The notes under the pieces are model-generated. The model was not told the origin of the DNA, did not search any database, and was given only the letters and a program-made list of their open reading frames with translations. Made by a program: the position numbers and the translations under genes. Below are positions 24,712 to 34,586 of a stretch of 64,000 nucleotides of DNA, piece after piece (position 1 is the first letter of the stretch; every line of letters starts with the position of its first letter). Origin of the DNA: Ferrovibrio sp965278975 (GTDB lineage Bacteria > Pseudomonadota > Alphaproteobacteria > Ferrovibrionales > Ferrovibrionaceae); the NCBI RefSeq assembly GCF_965278975.1, contig NZ_OZ257126.1:3348001-3412000 (forward strand). The letters run 5' to 3'.

Positions 24712-27250
24712 TCGGCAGATACAGCGTCACCACCGTACCCTGGCCGGGCTGGCTTTCGAGCTGGAGCGCGCCGCCGCTCTCGCGTGCAAAACCATAGGCC
24801 ATGCTCAGGCCCAGCCCGCTGCCGCTGCCCACCGGCTTGGTGGTGAAATACGGCACCACGGCATTGCGCAGGGTCTCGGCATCCATGCCGGTGCCGGTAT
24901 CGGCAACACTGATGGCGGCATAGTGGCCCGGCGCCAGCCCGAGGCTGGAATCGCCGGCTGAGAAATTCCGCTGCTCCAGCGCGATACGCAGCGCACCGCC
25001 TTCGGGCATTGCGTCGCGGGCATTGAGCGTCAGGTTCAGCAGCGCGCTTTCCAGCATGATGCGATCGGTGCGGATACTGCCGACGCCGTCGTCCAGCGCA
25101 AGGCTGATGTCGATATTGCCGCAGGCCTGGCGCAGCAGCGGCTCAAGCTCATGGATCGTCTGCGCCAGGTCGATGCCGCCGAGTTGCAGCGGCTGGCCGC
25201 GCGCGAAGACCAGCAGGCGCTTGATCAGCGCCGCGCCCTTGCCGGCGGCTTCCAGCGTCATGTCGGCGAGGCTGCGCTGCCGCTCGTCGGTCAGCGACTT
25301 GCGCAGCAAGGCCGTGCTCTGTTCCACCACCTGCAACAGATTATTGAAGTCATGCGCGATGCCGCCGGAGAGGCGGTCCACGGCTTCCAGCTTGGCCAGA
25401 TTGGTCAGCCGCGCCAGGTAAGCTTCGCGCTCCAGCGCCAGCCGCGCCATGGTCGCGGCCAGGCGCAGCATCTTGAGTTCGCTTTCGCTTGGCCGCCGAG
25501 GCTGCTTGAAGTAGGCTGCCAGCGTGCCATGCACCTGGCCGCTGTCACCCATGATCGGCGCCGACCACACTGCCTTGAGGCCGTATGGTTCAACCAGGCC
25601 TGAGAAATTGCGCCATAATGGATCGCTGGCGATTTCGGCGCTGATCACGATTTCGCGGCGGAAGGCGGCCGTGCCGCAAGAGCCGACTTCCGGCCCGATC
25701 TCGATGCCATCCAGGCTGGCGGCATAGTCCGGCGGAATTTTGCCGCAGACCGAGGAGGCGAAACGCTTGCCGTTGGCATCCAGCCGGTGCAGCGAACCAA
25801 GCGCCCCGGGCAGGTTGTCTTCCAGCCAGCCGATCACCTCGCCGAGCAATTCCGCCAGCCGGCTGCCGCCCGCCATGTGTTCCAGGATTTCGAGCTGGCT
25901 TGCCAGCCGGTGCTCGTGCTGCTTGGCCTCGGTCACATCGCTGCATAACAGCGCGCGACCACCATCCGAGGTGCGGAAGGCGGCGCAGCGCAGCCAGCGC
26001 CCATCCTGGAGCTGTACTTCGTCCGGCCGCTCGGCGACGCGGGCGGCGAGGTGTGCGGCAAGCCAGGCTTCGCCATCGCCCGTGCCGATAGCATATTCGC
26101 CCTGGCGCAATCCTTCTCGCAGCAGATCGGCATAGCGCAGGCCGGCACGGATGCTGCCGGCACTCGATGGGTGGCAAGTAAGGAATTTGTCATTCCACAG
26201 CAGCAGGCGGTCCTCGGCATCGAACACGGCGAAGCCGTCGCGCATGCTGTTCAGGGCATCGAACAGGCGGCGCCGCGCCTGATCGGCCTGGATACGGGCG
26301 CGTTTCTGGCTCAGGGAGGCGCCGAACAGGATCAGACTGACCGCGATGCCAAGACCCAGCGCCAGCTTGGCGAGCAGTGCATCGCCGCTCAAGCGATTCT
26401 GCTGCAACCCCCAGGTCTCAAGCCGCCAGTATTGGCCGAACAGGCCAAGGCGTTCACCGGCCTGCTGGTGCGGTTCGGCCGGACGGTCGAGATTGCGTTC
26501 CAGCACAGCCGGCACTGCCGCTGTGGCTTCCACTGATAACCGCAGGCCATGGCGCAGCCGCCATGGTTCGAAGGCTTCCGCCGCCATCCGCGTGATGTCC
26601 ACTTGCATCGCCAGCACGCCGATGATCTCGCCTGGCTGCTCGCCGCTGGAAACCGCCCGCGCCCACAGCACGCCCTTATCTGATTGAATTGGGTCCGGTG
26701 GAATGGAAGGGGATATCGCAAGATTAGAAGGGGCAAGCGGCAGCGTGGTGACGGCCTGTGTGTTGCTGAGCGCGCGGTCGATGGTCTCACGCCAGACTTC
26801 GAGCATCGCCGGCGAGGCGGTATCAAGGCGACGCTGCAGGTCGAAGCCACTGGAAAACAGCGGCGCATATTGCCCGGCGCGAATCTGGTTGGCCGGAAGA
26901 TAGCTGATGAAATCGACACCGCGCACATTGCCGCTGGCATGGACCAGGATGACGAAGCTGGCGAATTCCTCTGCCGACACGGTTTGCGAGGCATGGAAGA
27001 AGGCGGATACCGCCTGGAACATATGCTCCGCCCGTGCCGCGCGGTCCTCCAGCGCATCCCCCATCGCGGCCGTGTCGAGGCGCAGACTGGCGATGGCGCG
27101 GTCTTCGGCGCGGTCGCGCAGCAGGGCGTGGCCATAAAAGCTGGCGGCCAGTGACACGGACAGCACCAGAGTCGGCACGGTGCCGCGCCACAGCCGTTCC
27201 CAGCGGTCCGGCTCGGGCGGAATGGCGACAGCATGTTGTGTTTCCGGCAT
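24701..27250 (-). CDS. CHASE-PAS-GAF sensor histidine kinase
   Basis: Membrane histidine kinase of 849 residues. TM1 lies at about 24-44, a periplasmic CHASE domain at about 75-225, and TM2 at about 291-312. Then come a PAS-like domain (325-445), a GAF domain (455-610) and the kinase core. The phosphoacceptor is H633 in GGIAHDFNNLL, followed by N-box NLTLNARDAMPEGG, G1 DTGTGMD and G2 GSGLGLSMAYGF. The HDFNN form of the H-box belongs to the HisKA group often paired with receiver proteins. It lacks its own receiver; the lone receiver encoded convergently at 24340 may be its target (inference). Confidence 0.9.
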   Translation of the reverse strand: MPETQHAVAIPPEPDRWERLWRGTVPTLVLSVSLAASFYGHALLRDRAEDRAIASLRLDTAAMGDALEDRAARAEHMFQAVSAFFHASQTVSAEEFASFVILVHASGNVRGVDFISYLPANQIRAGQYAPLFSSGFDLQRRLDTASPAMLEVWRETIDRALSNTQAVTTLPLAPSNLAISPSIPPDPIQSDKGVLWARAVSSGEQPGEIIGVLAMQVDITRMAAEAFEPWRLRHGLRLSVEATAAVPAVLERNLDRPAEPHQQAGERLGLFGQYWRLETWGLQQNRLSGDALLAKLALGLGIAVSLILFGASLSQKRARIQADQARRRLFDALNSMRDGFAVFDAEDRLLLWNDKFLTCHPSSAGSIRAGLRYADLLREGLRQGEYAIGTGDGEAWLAAHLAARVAERPDEVQLQDGRWLRCAAFRTSDGGRALLCSDVTEAKQHEHRLASQLEILEHMAGGSRLAELLGEVIGWLEDNLPGALGSLHRLDANGKRFASSVCGKIPPDYAASLDGIEIGPEVGSCGTAAFRREIVISAEIASDPLWRNFSGLVEPYGLKAVWSAPIMGDSGQVHGTLAAYFKQPRRPSESELKMLRLAATMARLALEREAYLARLTNLAKLEAVDRLSGGIAHDFNNLLQVVEQSTALLRKSLTDERQRSLADMTLEAAGKGAALIKRLLVFARGQPLQLGGIDLAQTIHELEPLLRQACGNIDISLALDDGVGSIRTDRIMLESALLNLTLNARDAMPEGGALRIALEQRNFSAGDSSLGLAPGHYAAISVADTGTGMDAETLRNAVVPYFTTKPVGSGSGLGLSMAYGFARESGGALQLESQPGQGTVVTLYLPIRA

Positions 27251-27402
27251 GGCGGAAGCCTACGCTGCACCCAGCAGCGGGGCAAGCTGGCTGCAAGACG
27301 GCAGTATCCTGAAAAGATGCCCCGCCAGAAAGCTCCGGGGGCGGATGCATTAAGGGCAATAGCCGGATTGGCCCGGCGTGAACTGCCCCCTATACTGGTG
27401 CC

Positions 27403-29544
27403 ATGGCGCCGATACCATCAGATAGCATCAGCAGCTTCGCCGGCACGCTCGTGTTGTTCCTGCTGGTGGCGTTGCTGCATGACGGACTCTCCGCCAGCCG
27501 CCTGATGCGTCACCGGCATTTGCATACGATCTGCCTTGGCTTGATCTTTGCCGCCGCCGCGATTCTTTCCATGCTGATGCCGGCGGCCCAGGGCAATGGC
27601 CTGGTCTGGGATGCGCGTCATGTCGCGGTGGGGCTTGGTGCATTGTTCGGCGGCCCGGTGGCCGGATTGATCGCGGCCAGTGCGGCGGCGGCTTACCGCG
27701 TCTGGATTGGCGGCGTCGGCATGCTCGGTGGTATTGGCTCGGTCTATGTCACCGCACTGGTTGGCATCCTGGTTTGGTCGCGCTCCCGAGGGGCCGGAGG
27801 GCATGCCCGGCCGAATTTCCGCCATCTCGCCGTGCTGTCACTGCTGATCGGCCCGGCGGCCTTGAGCAGCTATTTGTTCCTGATGCTGCTGGATGCGCCG
27901 CTGGCCAAGCGGCTGCTGGCGGCCAATGGCTTCGGCTTCGCGCTGGAAGTGGGGATCGGCACCCTGATCCTGGGTGGCGGTATCCTGCTGCTGGCGCAGC
28001 GCCGTGAACTGGAACGGCATCTCAAGGGCATATCGGAGAATTTCCCCGGCATGATCTATCGCCGGGTGCAGCGGCCTGATGGCAGCCTGCATTATCCCTT
28101 CGTCGGTGCTGGCGCGAAGGCATTGTTCGGCCTTGATCCGGCGGCGATCAAACGTGATGCCGGTGTGCTTTCCGCCGTGGTGGAGCCCGGCGACCGCGCC
28201 CGCTATCTGGCCCAGGTGGATGCGGAGGAGCAGAATTTGCGGCCTCTGGCCGTCGATTCCCGCATCCATCCCGCCGATGGCAGCCCGATGAAATGGGTGC
28301 GCAACTATGTGCGCCCCAGTCGTGGCCCTGATGATTCGATCATCTGGGATGGCGTGGTGGTGGATATCACGCAGCAGCGCAATGCCGAGGAACAGTTGCG
28401 CGTTGCCCGCGAGCAGGCGGAAGCGGCCAATCTCGCCAAGTCCAGTTTCCTCGCCTCGATGAGCCATGAATTGCGCACGCCGCTCAATTCCGTGCTTGGC
28501 TTCGCGCAGCTTCTGGCAATGGGCGCGCGCGACCGCCTCAGCGAGCAGCAGCTTGAATTCATCCACATGATTGAGGGCAGCGGTCGCCAGTTGCTGGCAC
28601 TGATCGAGCAGGTGCTGGACCTGGCAAAGATCGAGGCCGGCCGGGTAACCCTGTCAATGGAGAGTATCGAGGCCAACGGCATGATCCGCGATCTTGGCGG
28701 TATCGCCCGGGCGTTGGCTGAAGCGCGCGGCCAGACCGTTGAGGTGAAGCCGCTGCCGGAAAACGCGCATGTGCTGGTCGACCTCACCCGCTTCAACCAG
28801 ATCATGACCAACTTTATTTCCAACGCGGCCAAGTATGGCCGCCAGGGCGGAAGAATCGAGATTGGCTGCCGTGCAATGACCGATGGCCGCATCGAATTCC
28901 ACGTCGCCGACGATGGCGCCGGTATTCCCATTGAGCAACAGAGCCAGGTATTCGAGGCCTTCAACCGGCTGGGCCGCGAGGGCAGCGCCGTCGAAGGCAC
29001 TGGCATCGGCCTGGCGACAGCCAAGCGCCTTGCGGAGTTCATGCAGGGCGATATCGGCTTCGAGAGCGAGCCGGGGAAGGGCAGCCGGTTCTGGGTGCGC
29101 TTTAATCGCACGGCGGCACCGCAGGCGGCGCCCGCAGCACCGGCACGGCCGATGCATTTCGCCCAGAATACCAGCGGGCGCGTGCTCTATATCGAGGATA
29201 ATCCGGCCAATGTGCTGCTGGTGACGCGTGTGCTGGCGTCAGTGCCGAATCTGGTGCTGCTGACTGCCGACAAGGGGGCAGCGGGGATTGCCCTGGCGCG
29301 GGCAGAACAGCCAGACCTGATCCTGCTGGATATCCATCTGCCGGATATGGATGGCTTCGAGGTGCTGCGCCGGCTGCGTGCCGATGAAACCGTGGCCAAG
29401 ACACCGGTGATTGCGCTCAGCGCCGATGCCGATAATCGTTCGCTGGAGCGTGGCTCGGTCGCCGGTTTCAATGACTACCTGACCAAGCCGATTCAGGTCG
29501 ACCGTTTCCTCGCCACAGTGTGGAGCTACCTCGGCCAGCGTTGA
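27403..29544 (+). CDS. Hybrid histidine kinase with 5TM-LYT sensor, PAS and receiver
   Basis: A 713-residue hybrid kinase. Residues 1-200 contain about six hydrophobic segments with the GALFGGPVAGLIAA and GSVYVTALVGIL blocks of the 5TMR-LYT sensor seen in LytS. A PAS-like domain covers about 205-330. The H-box is MSHELRTPLNS with H355, followed by the ATPase motifs NAAKYG, DDGAGIP and GTGIGLATAKRL. A receiver domain occupies 585-713 with YIEDN, LLDIHLPDMDG and a C-terminal YLTKP. The start is the ATG at 27403; it is divergent from the CHASE kinase with a 152-bp gap. Confidence 0.9.
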   Translation: MAPIPSDSISSFAGTLVLFLLVALLHDGLSASRLMRHRHLHTICLGLIFAAAAILSMLMPAAQGNGLVWDARHVAVGLGALFGGPVAGLIAASAAAAYRVWIGGVGMLGGIGSVYVTALVGILVWSRSRGAGGHARPNFRHLAVLSLLIGPAALSSYLFLMLLDAPLAKRLLAANGFGFALEVGIGTLILGGGILLLAQRRELERHLKGISENFPGMIYRRVQRPDGSLHYPFVGAGAKALFGLDPAAIKRDAGVLSAVVEPGDRARYLAQVDAEEQNLRPLAVDSRIHPADGSPMKWVRNYVRPSRGPDDSIIWDGVVVDITQQRNAEEQLRVAREQAEAANLAKSSFLASMSHELRTPLNSVLGFAQLLAMGARDRLSEQQLEFIHMIEGSGRQLLALIEQVLDLAKIEAGRVTLSMESIEANGMIRDLGGIARALAEARGQTVEVKPLPENAHVLVDLTRFNQIMTNFISNAAKYGRQGGRIEIGCRAMTDGRIEFHVADDGAGIPIEQQSQVFEAFNRLGREGSAVEGTGIGLATAKRLAEFMQGDIGFESEPGKGSRFWVRFNRTAAPQAAPAAPARPMHFAQNTSGRVLYIEDNPANVLLVTRVLASVPNLVLLTADKGAAGIALARAEQPDLILLDIHLPDMDGFEVLRRLRADETVAKTPVIALSADADNRSLERGSVAGFNDYLTKPIQVDRFLATVWSYLGQR

Positions 29545-29545
29545 G

Positions 29546-30007
29546 TCAATTGGCTTCGCGTTTCCACACCTGGCTGCGGCCCAGCAGCGGTGTGCCGATA
29601 TAACCGCGTACACGCAGCGTCTGGCCGCCATCCGCCAGCACCGCCTTGGCGTTATAAACCTTGCCATTCTTCGGATCGAGGATGGCACCGCCAGCCCATT
29701 CGGTCTTGCTGCTGCCATCCGGCTTCAGGCCCCACAGGAAGGTCATGCCGATCACCGGCCTGTCCTTGCGCTCGCCTTCGCATTTGTCACAAACCGGATC
29801 GGGCTTTTCGTCCGGCCGCAGAAATATTTTTACAATGCGCCCCTGTAGCTCGCCGCCAACCTCGGCGATCTCGACAACCGAACGTTCGCTGCCGGTTTCA
29901 TCATCAATCGTGCGCCAGGTGCCCACGGGCGAAGCAAGATCGGCGGCTTCCGCCTGCGTCAAGACGAGGCAGAACAGGGCGATGGCGAACAGAAATAAGC
30001 GGTGCAT
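29546..30007 (-). CDS. Exported DUF2147 protein
   Basis: A 153-residue secreted protein. A signal peptide is clear (MHRLFLFAIALFCLVLTQ, cleaved after AEA). The mature domain begins with VGTWRTIDDETGSERSVVEI and contains GRIVKIF, a CDKC pair, IGMTFLWGL, GAILDPKNGKVYNAK and LRVRGYIGTPLLGRSQVW, the full DUF2147 pattern of a small lipocalin-like barrel. The ATG at 30007 is used since it starts the signal peptide. It converges on the hybrid kinase with only 1 bp between stops. Function is unknown. Confidence 0.88.
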   Translation of the reverse strand: MHRLFLFAIALFCLVLTQAEAADLASPVGTWRTIDDETGSERSVVEIAEVGGELQGRIVKIFLRPDEKPDPVCDKCEGERKDRPVIGMTFLWGLKPDGSSKTEWAGGAILDPKNGKVYNAKAVLADGGQTLRVRGYIGTPLLGRSQVWKREAN

Positions 30008-30141
30008 GGTGATCCCGGCGTGGTTTCCGGTATCGGAGCCCAATCACAATTATGCGTCAAGAGGGCACAATTGCGCGTCAAGACTGGGATCGGAGCGGCA
30101 CGATAGTATATACTGGGCGACACACGACCCGGAGCGGCGCC

Positions 30142-31236
30142 ATGACACAACAAGCCATTGGTTCCAAATTCCATCTTGGCGCCGCCACGGCGGCGGACTG
30201 GCGCATGGCGGTGGACGGCAGCCTGCTGCAGGTGATGCCGGTGGGTGACGCCGCCAATATCGGCTTCGTTTATGTCACCGAACATCTGGCTTCGCATATG
30301 CCGCAGGTGCTGCGCCGCATCGCGGAAGCCACCGGGATCAGCAATCTGCTCGGCGCGGTGAGTCATTCCATCGCCGCCGGCAGCCGCGAATATTGCGACG
30401 AGCCAGCCGTTGCCTGCCTGCTTGGCACAGTGCCGGAAGGCAGCGCTGAATTATTCAGCCAGGCAAACCGGATTCCCTCGGGCTGGCTTGGCATCGTGCA
30501 TGCCGATCCGCATGTGCCGGCCCTGCCTGAAATATTGCAGGATATCGGCGAGGCTTCTAATGCCTATCTGGTCGGTGGTCTGGTTGCTTCGCGCGAGGCG
30601 CGGCCGCAATGGGCTGGCGGGCTGGTGGAAAGCGGCTTGTCCGGCGTGGTGTTTTCCGATGCGCAGCCGATCCTTACGGGTTTGAGCCAAGGCTGTACCC
30701 AGGCCGGGCCGCAGCTCACCATCACCGCCGCCGAAGGCAACATGCTGCTGGAGCTGGATCACCGCCCGGCTTACGAAGCCTTGCAGGATGCCTTCAACAT
30801 CCGCTCGATGCAGGATTTGCGGCGCCTCGGTTCCGGCCTGATGGTTGCGTTGCCGATCGGTGGTTCGGACCGCCCGGATTATCTGGTGCGCAATATCATG
30901 GGCATCGACCCGCAGGCCGGTGCCCTGGCTATCGGCGCATTAGTGGAGGAGGGCGATCCACTGTTCTTCTGCCGCCGCGATGTGGAAAGTGCCGGTCGTG
31001 ACATGGACCGCATGCTGGCCGATCTCAAGCGGCGCTGCGGCGGCACAGAACCGCGCGGTGCGATCTATTTCTCCTGCATGGCGCGCAGCCAGGATCAGTT
31101 CGTGCAGGAGCCGGGCGAACTGGCGCGCATCGCGGCCGTGTTTCCCGGCCTGCCTTTGCTCGGCATGTATTGCGGCGGCGAAATCGCCGCCGCGCGCCTC
31201 TATGGCTATACCGGCGTGCTGACGCTGTTTCTTTAG
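30142..31236 (+). CDS. FIST domain sensor protein
   Basis: A 364-residue protein made of FIST N-terminal and C-terminal domains, a small-ligand sensor module proposed for amino acid or related signals (family knowledge). Visible blocks are YVTEHLASHMPQVLRRI, LLGAVSHSIAAG, YLVGGLVASR, GVVFSDAQPILTGLSQGC and the C-terminal GAIYFSCMARSQ...GMYCGGEIAAARLYGYTG pattern. The ATG at 30142 follows GGAGCGGCGCC. No kinase or output domain is attached. Two sensor kinases lie within 6 kb, so it might be an accessory input (inference). The stop overlaps the convergent dehydrogenase gene by 4 bp. Confidence 0.9.
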   Translation: MTQQAIGSKFHLGAATAADWRMAVDGSLLQVMPVGDAANIGFVYVTEHLASHMPQVLRRIAEATGISNLLGAVSHSIAAGSREYCDEPAVACLLGTVPEGSAELFSQANRIPSGWLGIVHADPHVPALPEILQDIGEASNAYLVGGLVASREARPQWAGGLVESGLSGVVFSDAQPILTGLSQGCTQAGPQLTITAAEGNMLLELDHRPAYEALQDAFNIRSMQDLRRLGSGLMVALPIGGSDRPDYLVRNIMGIDPQAGALAIGALVEEGDPLFFCRRDVESAGRDMDRMLADLKRRCGGTEPRGAIYFSCMARSQDQFVQEPGELARIAAVFPGLPLLGMYCGGEIAAARLYGYTGVLTLFL

Positions 31237-32288
31237 TTGCTGAGCACGATGCGGCCGACCACGCCGCCGGCTTTGAGCTGTTCCAGCGCGCCGTTCACCG
31301 CATCCAGCGGCCGCACTTCGATGGGCAAAGCCGGCAGATGCTGCGCCTGCGCCAGTGCCAACAGCTCTTTCAGTTCTTCCAGGCTGCCGACATAAGAGCC
31401 GGAGATCGTCACGCCTTTCATCACCAGCAAGGGCAGCGACAGGGTGGTCTGGCCGCCGAGTAGGCCGACGCTGACCAGATGGCCCGCCTTGCGCAGCAGG
31501 CCATAGGCGAAATCGAAACTCTGCGGCGAGCCGGCGAAATCGACAGCACCAGCCATGCCGCCGGTGGCCTTCATCACGGTGCGGCTGATGCCATCCTCGC
31601 GCGGATCGATGGCCTGTTTGGCGCCGAGCTTCAGCGCCGCCTCGCGCTTTGCCGGATCCAGATCGGCAACAATCGGCGCCTGGCCGGTCACGGCCTTGGC
31701 CATGGCGATGGCATTGAGGCCGACGCCGCCGGCGCCGACGATCAGCAGGTTCTGGCCGTCGGGCAGCTTGCCGATCTTCTTCAGCGCCGAATACGCCGTG
31801 AGGCCGGAACAGGCATAGGTACAGGCGAGGTTGGTATCCAGTGTGCCGTAATCCAGCAGGTAATGCGCCGCCGGTACCAGCACATGGCTGGCGAAGCCGC
31901 CATCCAGGAACACGCCCAGCGCCTGTGCCTTGCCGGCGCAGAGATGTTCGGCGCCTTCCTTGCACACGGCGCAGACGCCGCAGCCGATCCAGGGGAAGAC
32001 CAGGCGGCGCTGGCCGATCTCGACGCCGGTGGCATCGGGGCCCTTGGCGATCACGGTGCCGACAATCTCATGGCCCATGGTCAGCGGCAGCAGGCTGCCA
32101 TTGTTGGCGGCGATGATCTTCTTGCCGCCGCCGAGGTCCCAGTAGCCGTCCCAGATATGCAGGTCGCTGTGGCAGACGCCGCAGCGGTCCATCTTCACCA
32201 GCACCTGGGCGCCGGTCGGCTCCGGCAGCGGGCGTTCACTGGAGACCAGCGGCTTGGCGAATTCGGCGACCTGATAGCTGCGCAGCAC
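31233..32288 (-). CDS. Zinc-dependent alcohol dehydrogenase
   Basis: A 351-residue medium-chain dehydrogenase. The catalytic zinc site is CGVCHSDLH with GHEIVGTV; the structural zinc site is the four cysteines of CGVCAVCKEGAEHLC. The NAD(P) loop reads IVGAGGVGLNAIAMAK, followed by the acidic residue in IVADLD, which favours NAD+. Length and motifs match the class of broad-range alcohol dehydrogenases. It is divergent from the SDR-P450-amidase operon with a 153-bp gap, so it may process a product of that operon (inference). Confidence 0.9.
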   Translation of the reverse strand: MLRSYQVAEFAKPLVSSERPLPEPTGAQVLVKMDRCGVCHSDLHIWDGYWDLGGGKKIIAANNGSLLPLTMGHEIVGTVIAKGPDATGVEIGQRRLVFPWIGCGVCAVCKEGAEHLCAGKAQALGVFLDGGFASHVLVPAAHYLLDYGTLDTNLACTYACSGLTAYSALKKIGKLPDGQNLLIVGAGGVGLNAIAMAKAVTGQAPIVADLDPAKREAALKLGAKQAIDPREDGISRTVMKATGGMAGAVDFAGSPQSFDFAYGLLRKAGHLVSVGLLGGQTTLSLPLLVMKGVTISGSYVGSLEELKELLALAQAQHLPALPIEVRPLDAVNGALEQLKAGGVVGRIVLSN

Positions 32289-32441
32289 GGCGTTTCCTCG
32301 TCTCTTCTACTTGACCTTGGGGAATGACGTTGCTGAGTCTAGCGAGCGGCGGGTGCTGGTGTAAAGCGCGCAAAACGCTAAACTGCGCAGCAGAAAACTG
32401 TTAGAAAAGCCGTTAGGGAAGCTGTTAGGGGAGCGGATAGC

Positions 32442-33209
32442 GTGCAGGCATTTCGCATCGATGGAAAAGTGGCCCTGATCACCGGCGCCTCGCGTGGGTT
32501 CGGCCTGGAAATCGCCCGGCTGTTCGGCCAGGCCGGTGCCAGCGTGGTGCTGAATGGCCGCCATGCCGAAACCCTGGAGGCCCGCGCCGCCGAATTGCGC
32601 CAGGAAGGCATCAAGGCCGGCATCGCCGCTTTCGATGTGATGGACAGCGTTGCCGCCAAGGCAGCGGTGGACCGCATCGCCGCCGAACAGGGCCATCTCG
32701 ATATCCTGGTCAACAATGCCGGCATGAATATCCGCAAGCCGCTGGCGGATTACTCGCTTGAGGAATGGCGCCGGGTGCTGGATACCAACCTCACCGCTGC
32801 TTTCGTGCTGTCCCAGGCCGCCGGGTTGAAGATGGCGGAGCAGGGCTATGGCCGCATCGTCAATATCGGTTCGATCCTCTCGGTGCTGGGCCGCGCCACG
32901 ATCCCGGCCTATACCGCGTCGAAGCACGGCATCCTGGGGTTGACCAAGGCGCTGGCCGCCGAACTGGGGCCGAAGGGTGTGACGGTGAATGCCATCGCGC
33001 CGGGTTACTTCGAGACCGAGCTTAATGCCGAATTGATGGCGCGGCCGGAATTCGTTGCCTTCGTCAATAACCGTACGCCGGTAGGGCGCTGGGGCCAGCC
33101 GGCGGAACTGGCCGGTTCGGCGCTGTATCTGGTATCGCCGGCGGGCGGCTATGTGAATGGCCATCTGCTGGTGGTGGATGGCGGCATGACCACCACGCTG
33201 TTCGGATAA
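32442..33209 (+). CDS. SDR family oxidoreductase
   Basis: Short-chain dehydrogenase of 255 residues. The cofactor motif is TGASRGFG, the NNAG motif is VNNAGMNI, the catalytic serine lies in NIGSIL and the YxxxK pair in YTASKHGIL. GYFETELN and GHLLVVDGG complete the classical SDR pattern. The GTG start has AGGGGAGCGG upstream. It is the first gene of a run of four; the P450 gene starts 3 bp after its stop. A typical role would be oxidising or reducing the hydroxyl/keto group produced or used by the P450 route (inference). Confidence 0.92.
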   Translation: MQAFRIDGKVALITGASRGFGLEIARLFGQAGASVVLNGRHAETLEARAAELRQEGIKAGIAAFDVMDSVAAKAAVDRIAAEQGHLDILVNNAGMNIRKPLADYSLEEWRRVLDTNLTAAFVLSQAAGLKMAEQGYGRIVNIGSILSVLGRATIPAYTASKHGILGLTKALAAELGPKGVTVNAIAPGYFETELNAELMARPEFVAFVNNRTPVGRWGQPAELAGSALYLVSPAGGYVNGHLLVVDGGMTTTLFG

Positions 33210-33212
33210 ACC

Positions 33213-34586
33213 ATGGCCGTGGTGGACGCCACAGACTTCATGCCGGTGAAGCCGCAGCCGATGCAGCGGCGCAATCTGATCAAGATCATCCGCACCATCC
33301 GCGACAATGTAGTGGCGGCCTGGGGCGAGGAAGCCTACGAGCGCGATTACGTCCAGTACAAGATGTTCATGCGTCGGGTGGTGCTGGCCAATCACCCGGA
33401 TATGATCCGCCATGTGATGCTGGATAACGTGGCGAATTATGTGCGCGATCCGCTGGGACAGCGAATTCTGGAACCGGGCTTGGGCAATGGCCTGCTTACC
33501 AGCGAAGGGCTGGACTGGAAGCGTCAGCGCCGCCTGATGGCGCCGATCTTCTCGCCGCGCCGCATCCAGTCTTTCGGGCCGCTGATGACCGAGCGTGCTG
33601 TGGCGCTCGCCGATACGCTGCAAAGCGGCCAGCGTATCGACATGGCGGAAGCCATGATGCATGTGACGCTGGAAATCATCGCGCGCAGCATGTTCGGCGC
33701 CGATCCGGCTTCCGATGTGTCGCAGGTTGGCGCCGCGATGGACGCCTATCAGGTGACGGTGCGGCCCAGCATCCCCGATCTGCTCGGGTTGCCGGCCTGG
33801 TTCCCGCGCCAGGGGGCCGCCAAGGGCCGCGCCGCGCTCAGCGCCATGGACAGCATCATCAATGGGCTGATTGAGCGCCGCCGCAAGCTGATCGCCCAGG
33901 GTCAGCCGGCGGGCGACGATCTGCTTGGACTGCTGCTCAGCGCGCGCGATACCGAGGGAGATGGCAGCGCTATGGAAGATCGCGAAGTGCGCGATCACAT
34001 GGCCACCTTCTTCCTTGCCGGCCATGAGACCACTGCCACGGCTTTGTCCTGGGCCTGGTATCTGATCAGCCAGGATGCCGCCGTGCAGGCGAAACTCTGG
34101 GCCGAGATCGATGGCGTGCTGCAGGGCCGCGACCCGGATTGGGGCGATATCGAGAAGCTGAGCTATACGCGCATGGTGATCGAGGAGGCGATGCGGCTTT
34201 ACCCGCCGGCCCATACCACCTCGCGCGTGGCGGTGCAGGATGACCGCGTGCTGGACGTGGACATTCCCAAGGGTACGGCGGTGATCATTTCGCCCTGGCT
34301 GATGCACCGCCATCGCCGCTACTGGTCCGAACCGGATCGCTTCGATCCGGAGAATTTTGCACCAGAGCGTGCGGCGCAGCGACCCCGCTTCGTCTATCTG
34401 CCGTTTGGCGCCGGGCCGCGCATCTGCATCGGCATGGCTTTTGCGATGGCGGAAGCAGTGCTGATCCTCGCCACCCTGGCGCGGCGCTTCCGCTTCGACC
34501 TGGCGCCGGGTGCGAAAGTCGAACCGGTTGCCAAGATCACCCTGCGGCCGCAGCCCGGCCTGCCCATGATAGCGAGCAAGCGATGA
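33213..34586 (+). CDS. Cytochrome P450
   Basis: Haem monooxygenase of 457 residues. The I-helix oxygen-activation motif is FFLAGHETTATALSW, the K-helix is EEAMRLYPPAH (ExxR), and the haem-binding loop is FGAGPRICIGMAFA with the axial cysteine. The PERF-like region is PDRFDPENF. There is no signal peptide or membrane anchor, as expected for a soluble bacterial enzyme. It lies in an operon after the SDR gene and overlaps the amidase start by 4 bp. No redox partner is adjacent; fpr at 6040 is a distant possible supplier. Substrate unknown. Confidence 0.93.
   Translation: MAVVDATDFMPVKPQPMQRRNLIKIIRTIRDNVVAAWGEEAYERDYVQYKMFMRRVVLANHPDMIRHVMLDNVANYVRDPLGQRILEPGLGNGLLTSEGLDWKRQRRLMAPIFSPRRIQSFGPLMTERAVALADTLQSGQRIDMAEAMMHVTLEIIARSMFGADPASDVSQVGAAMDAYQVTVRPSIPDLLGLPAWFPRQGAAKGRAALSAMDSIINGLIERRRKLIAQGQPAGDDLLGLLLSARDTEGDGSAMEDREVRDHMATFFLAGHETTATALSWAWYLISQDAAVQAKLWAEIDGVLQGRDPDWGDIEKLSYTRMVIEEAMRLYPPAHTTSRVAVQDDRVLDVDIPKGTAVIISPWLMHRHRRYWSEPDRFDPENFAPERAAQRPRFVYLPFGAGPRICIGMAFAMAEAVLILATLARRFRFDLAPGAKVEPVAKITLRPQPGLPMIASKR

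Noticed and set aside
32307..34313. Long minus-strand open frame opposite the SDR and P450 genes
   Set aside because: It crosses two well-supported genes and its translation is His/Arg-rich without a known domain, the usual shadow of high-GC coding.
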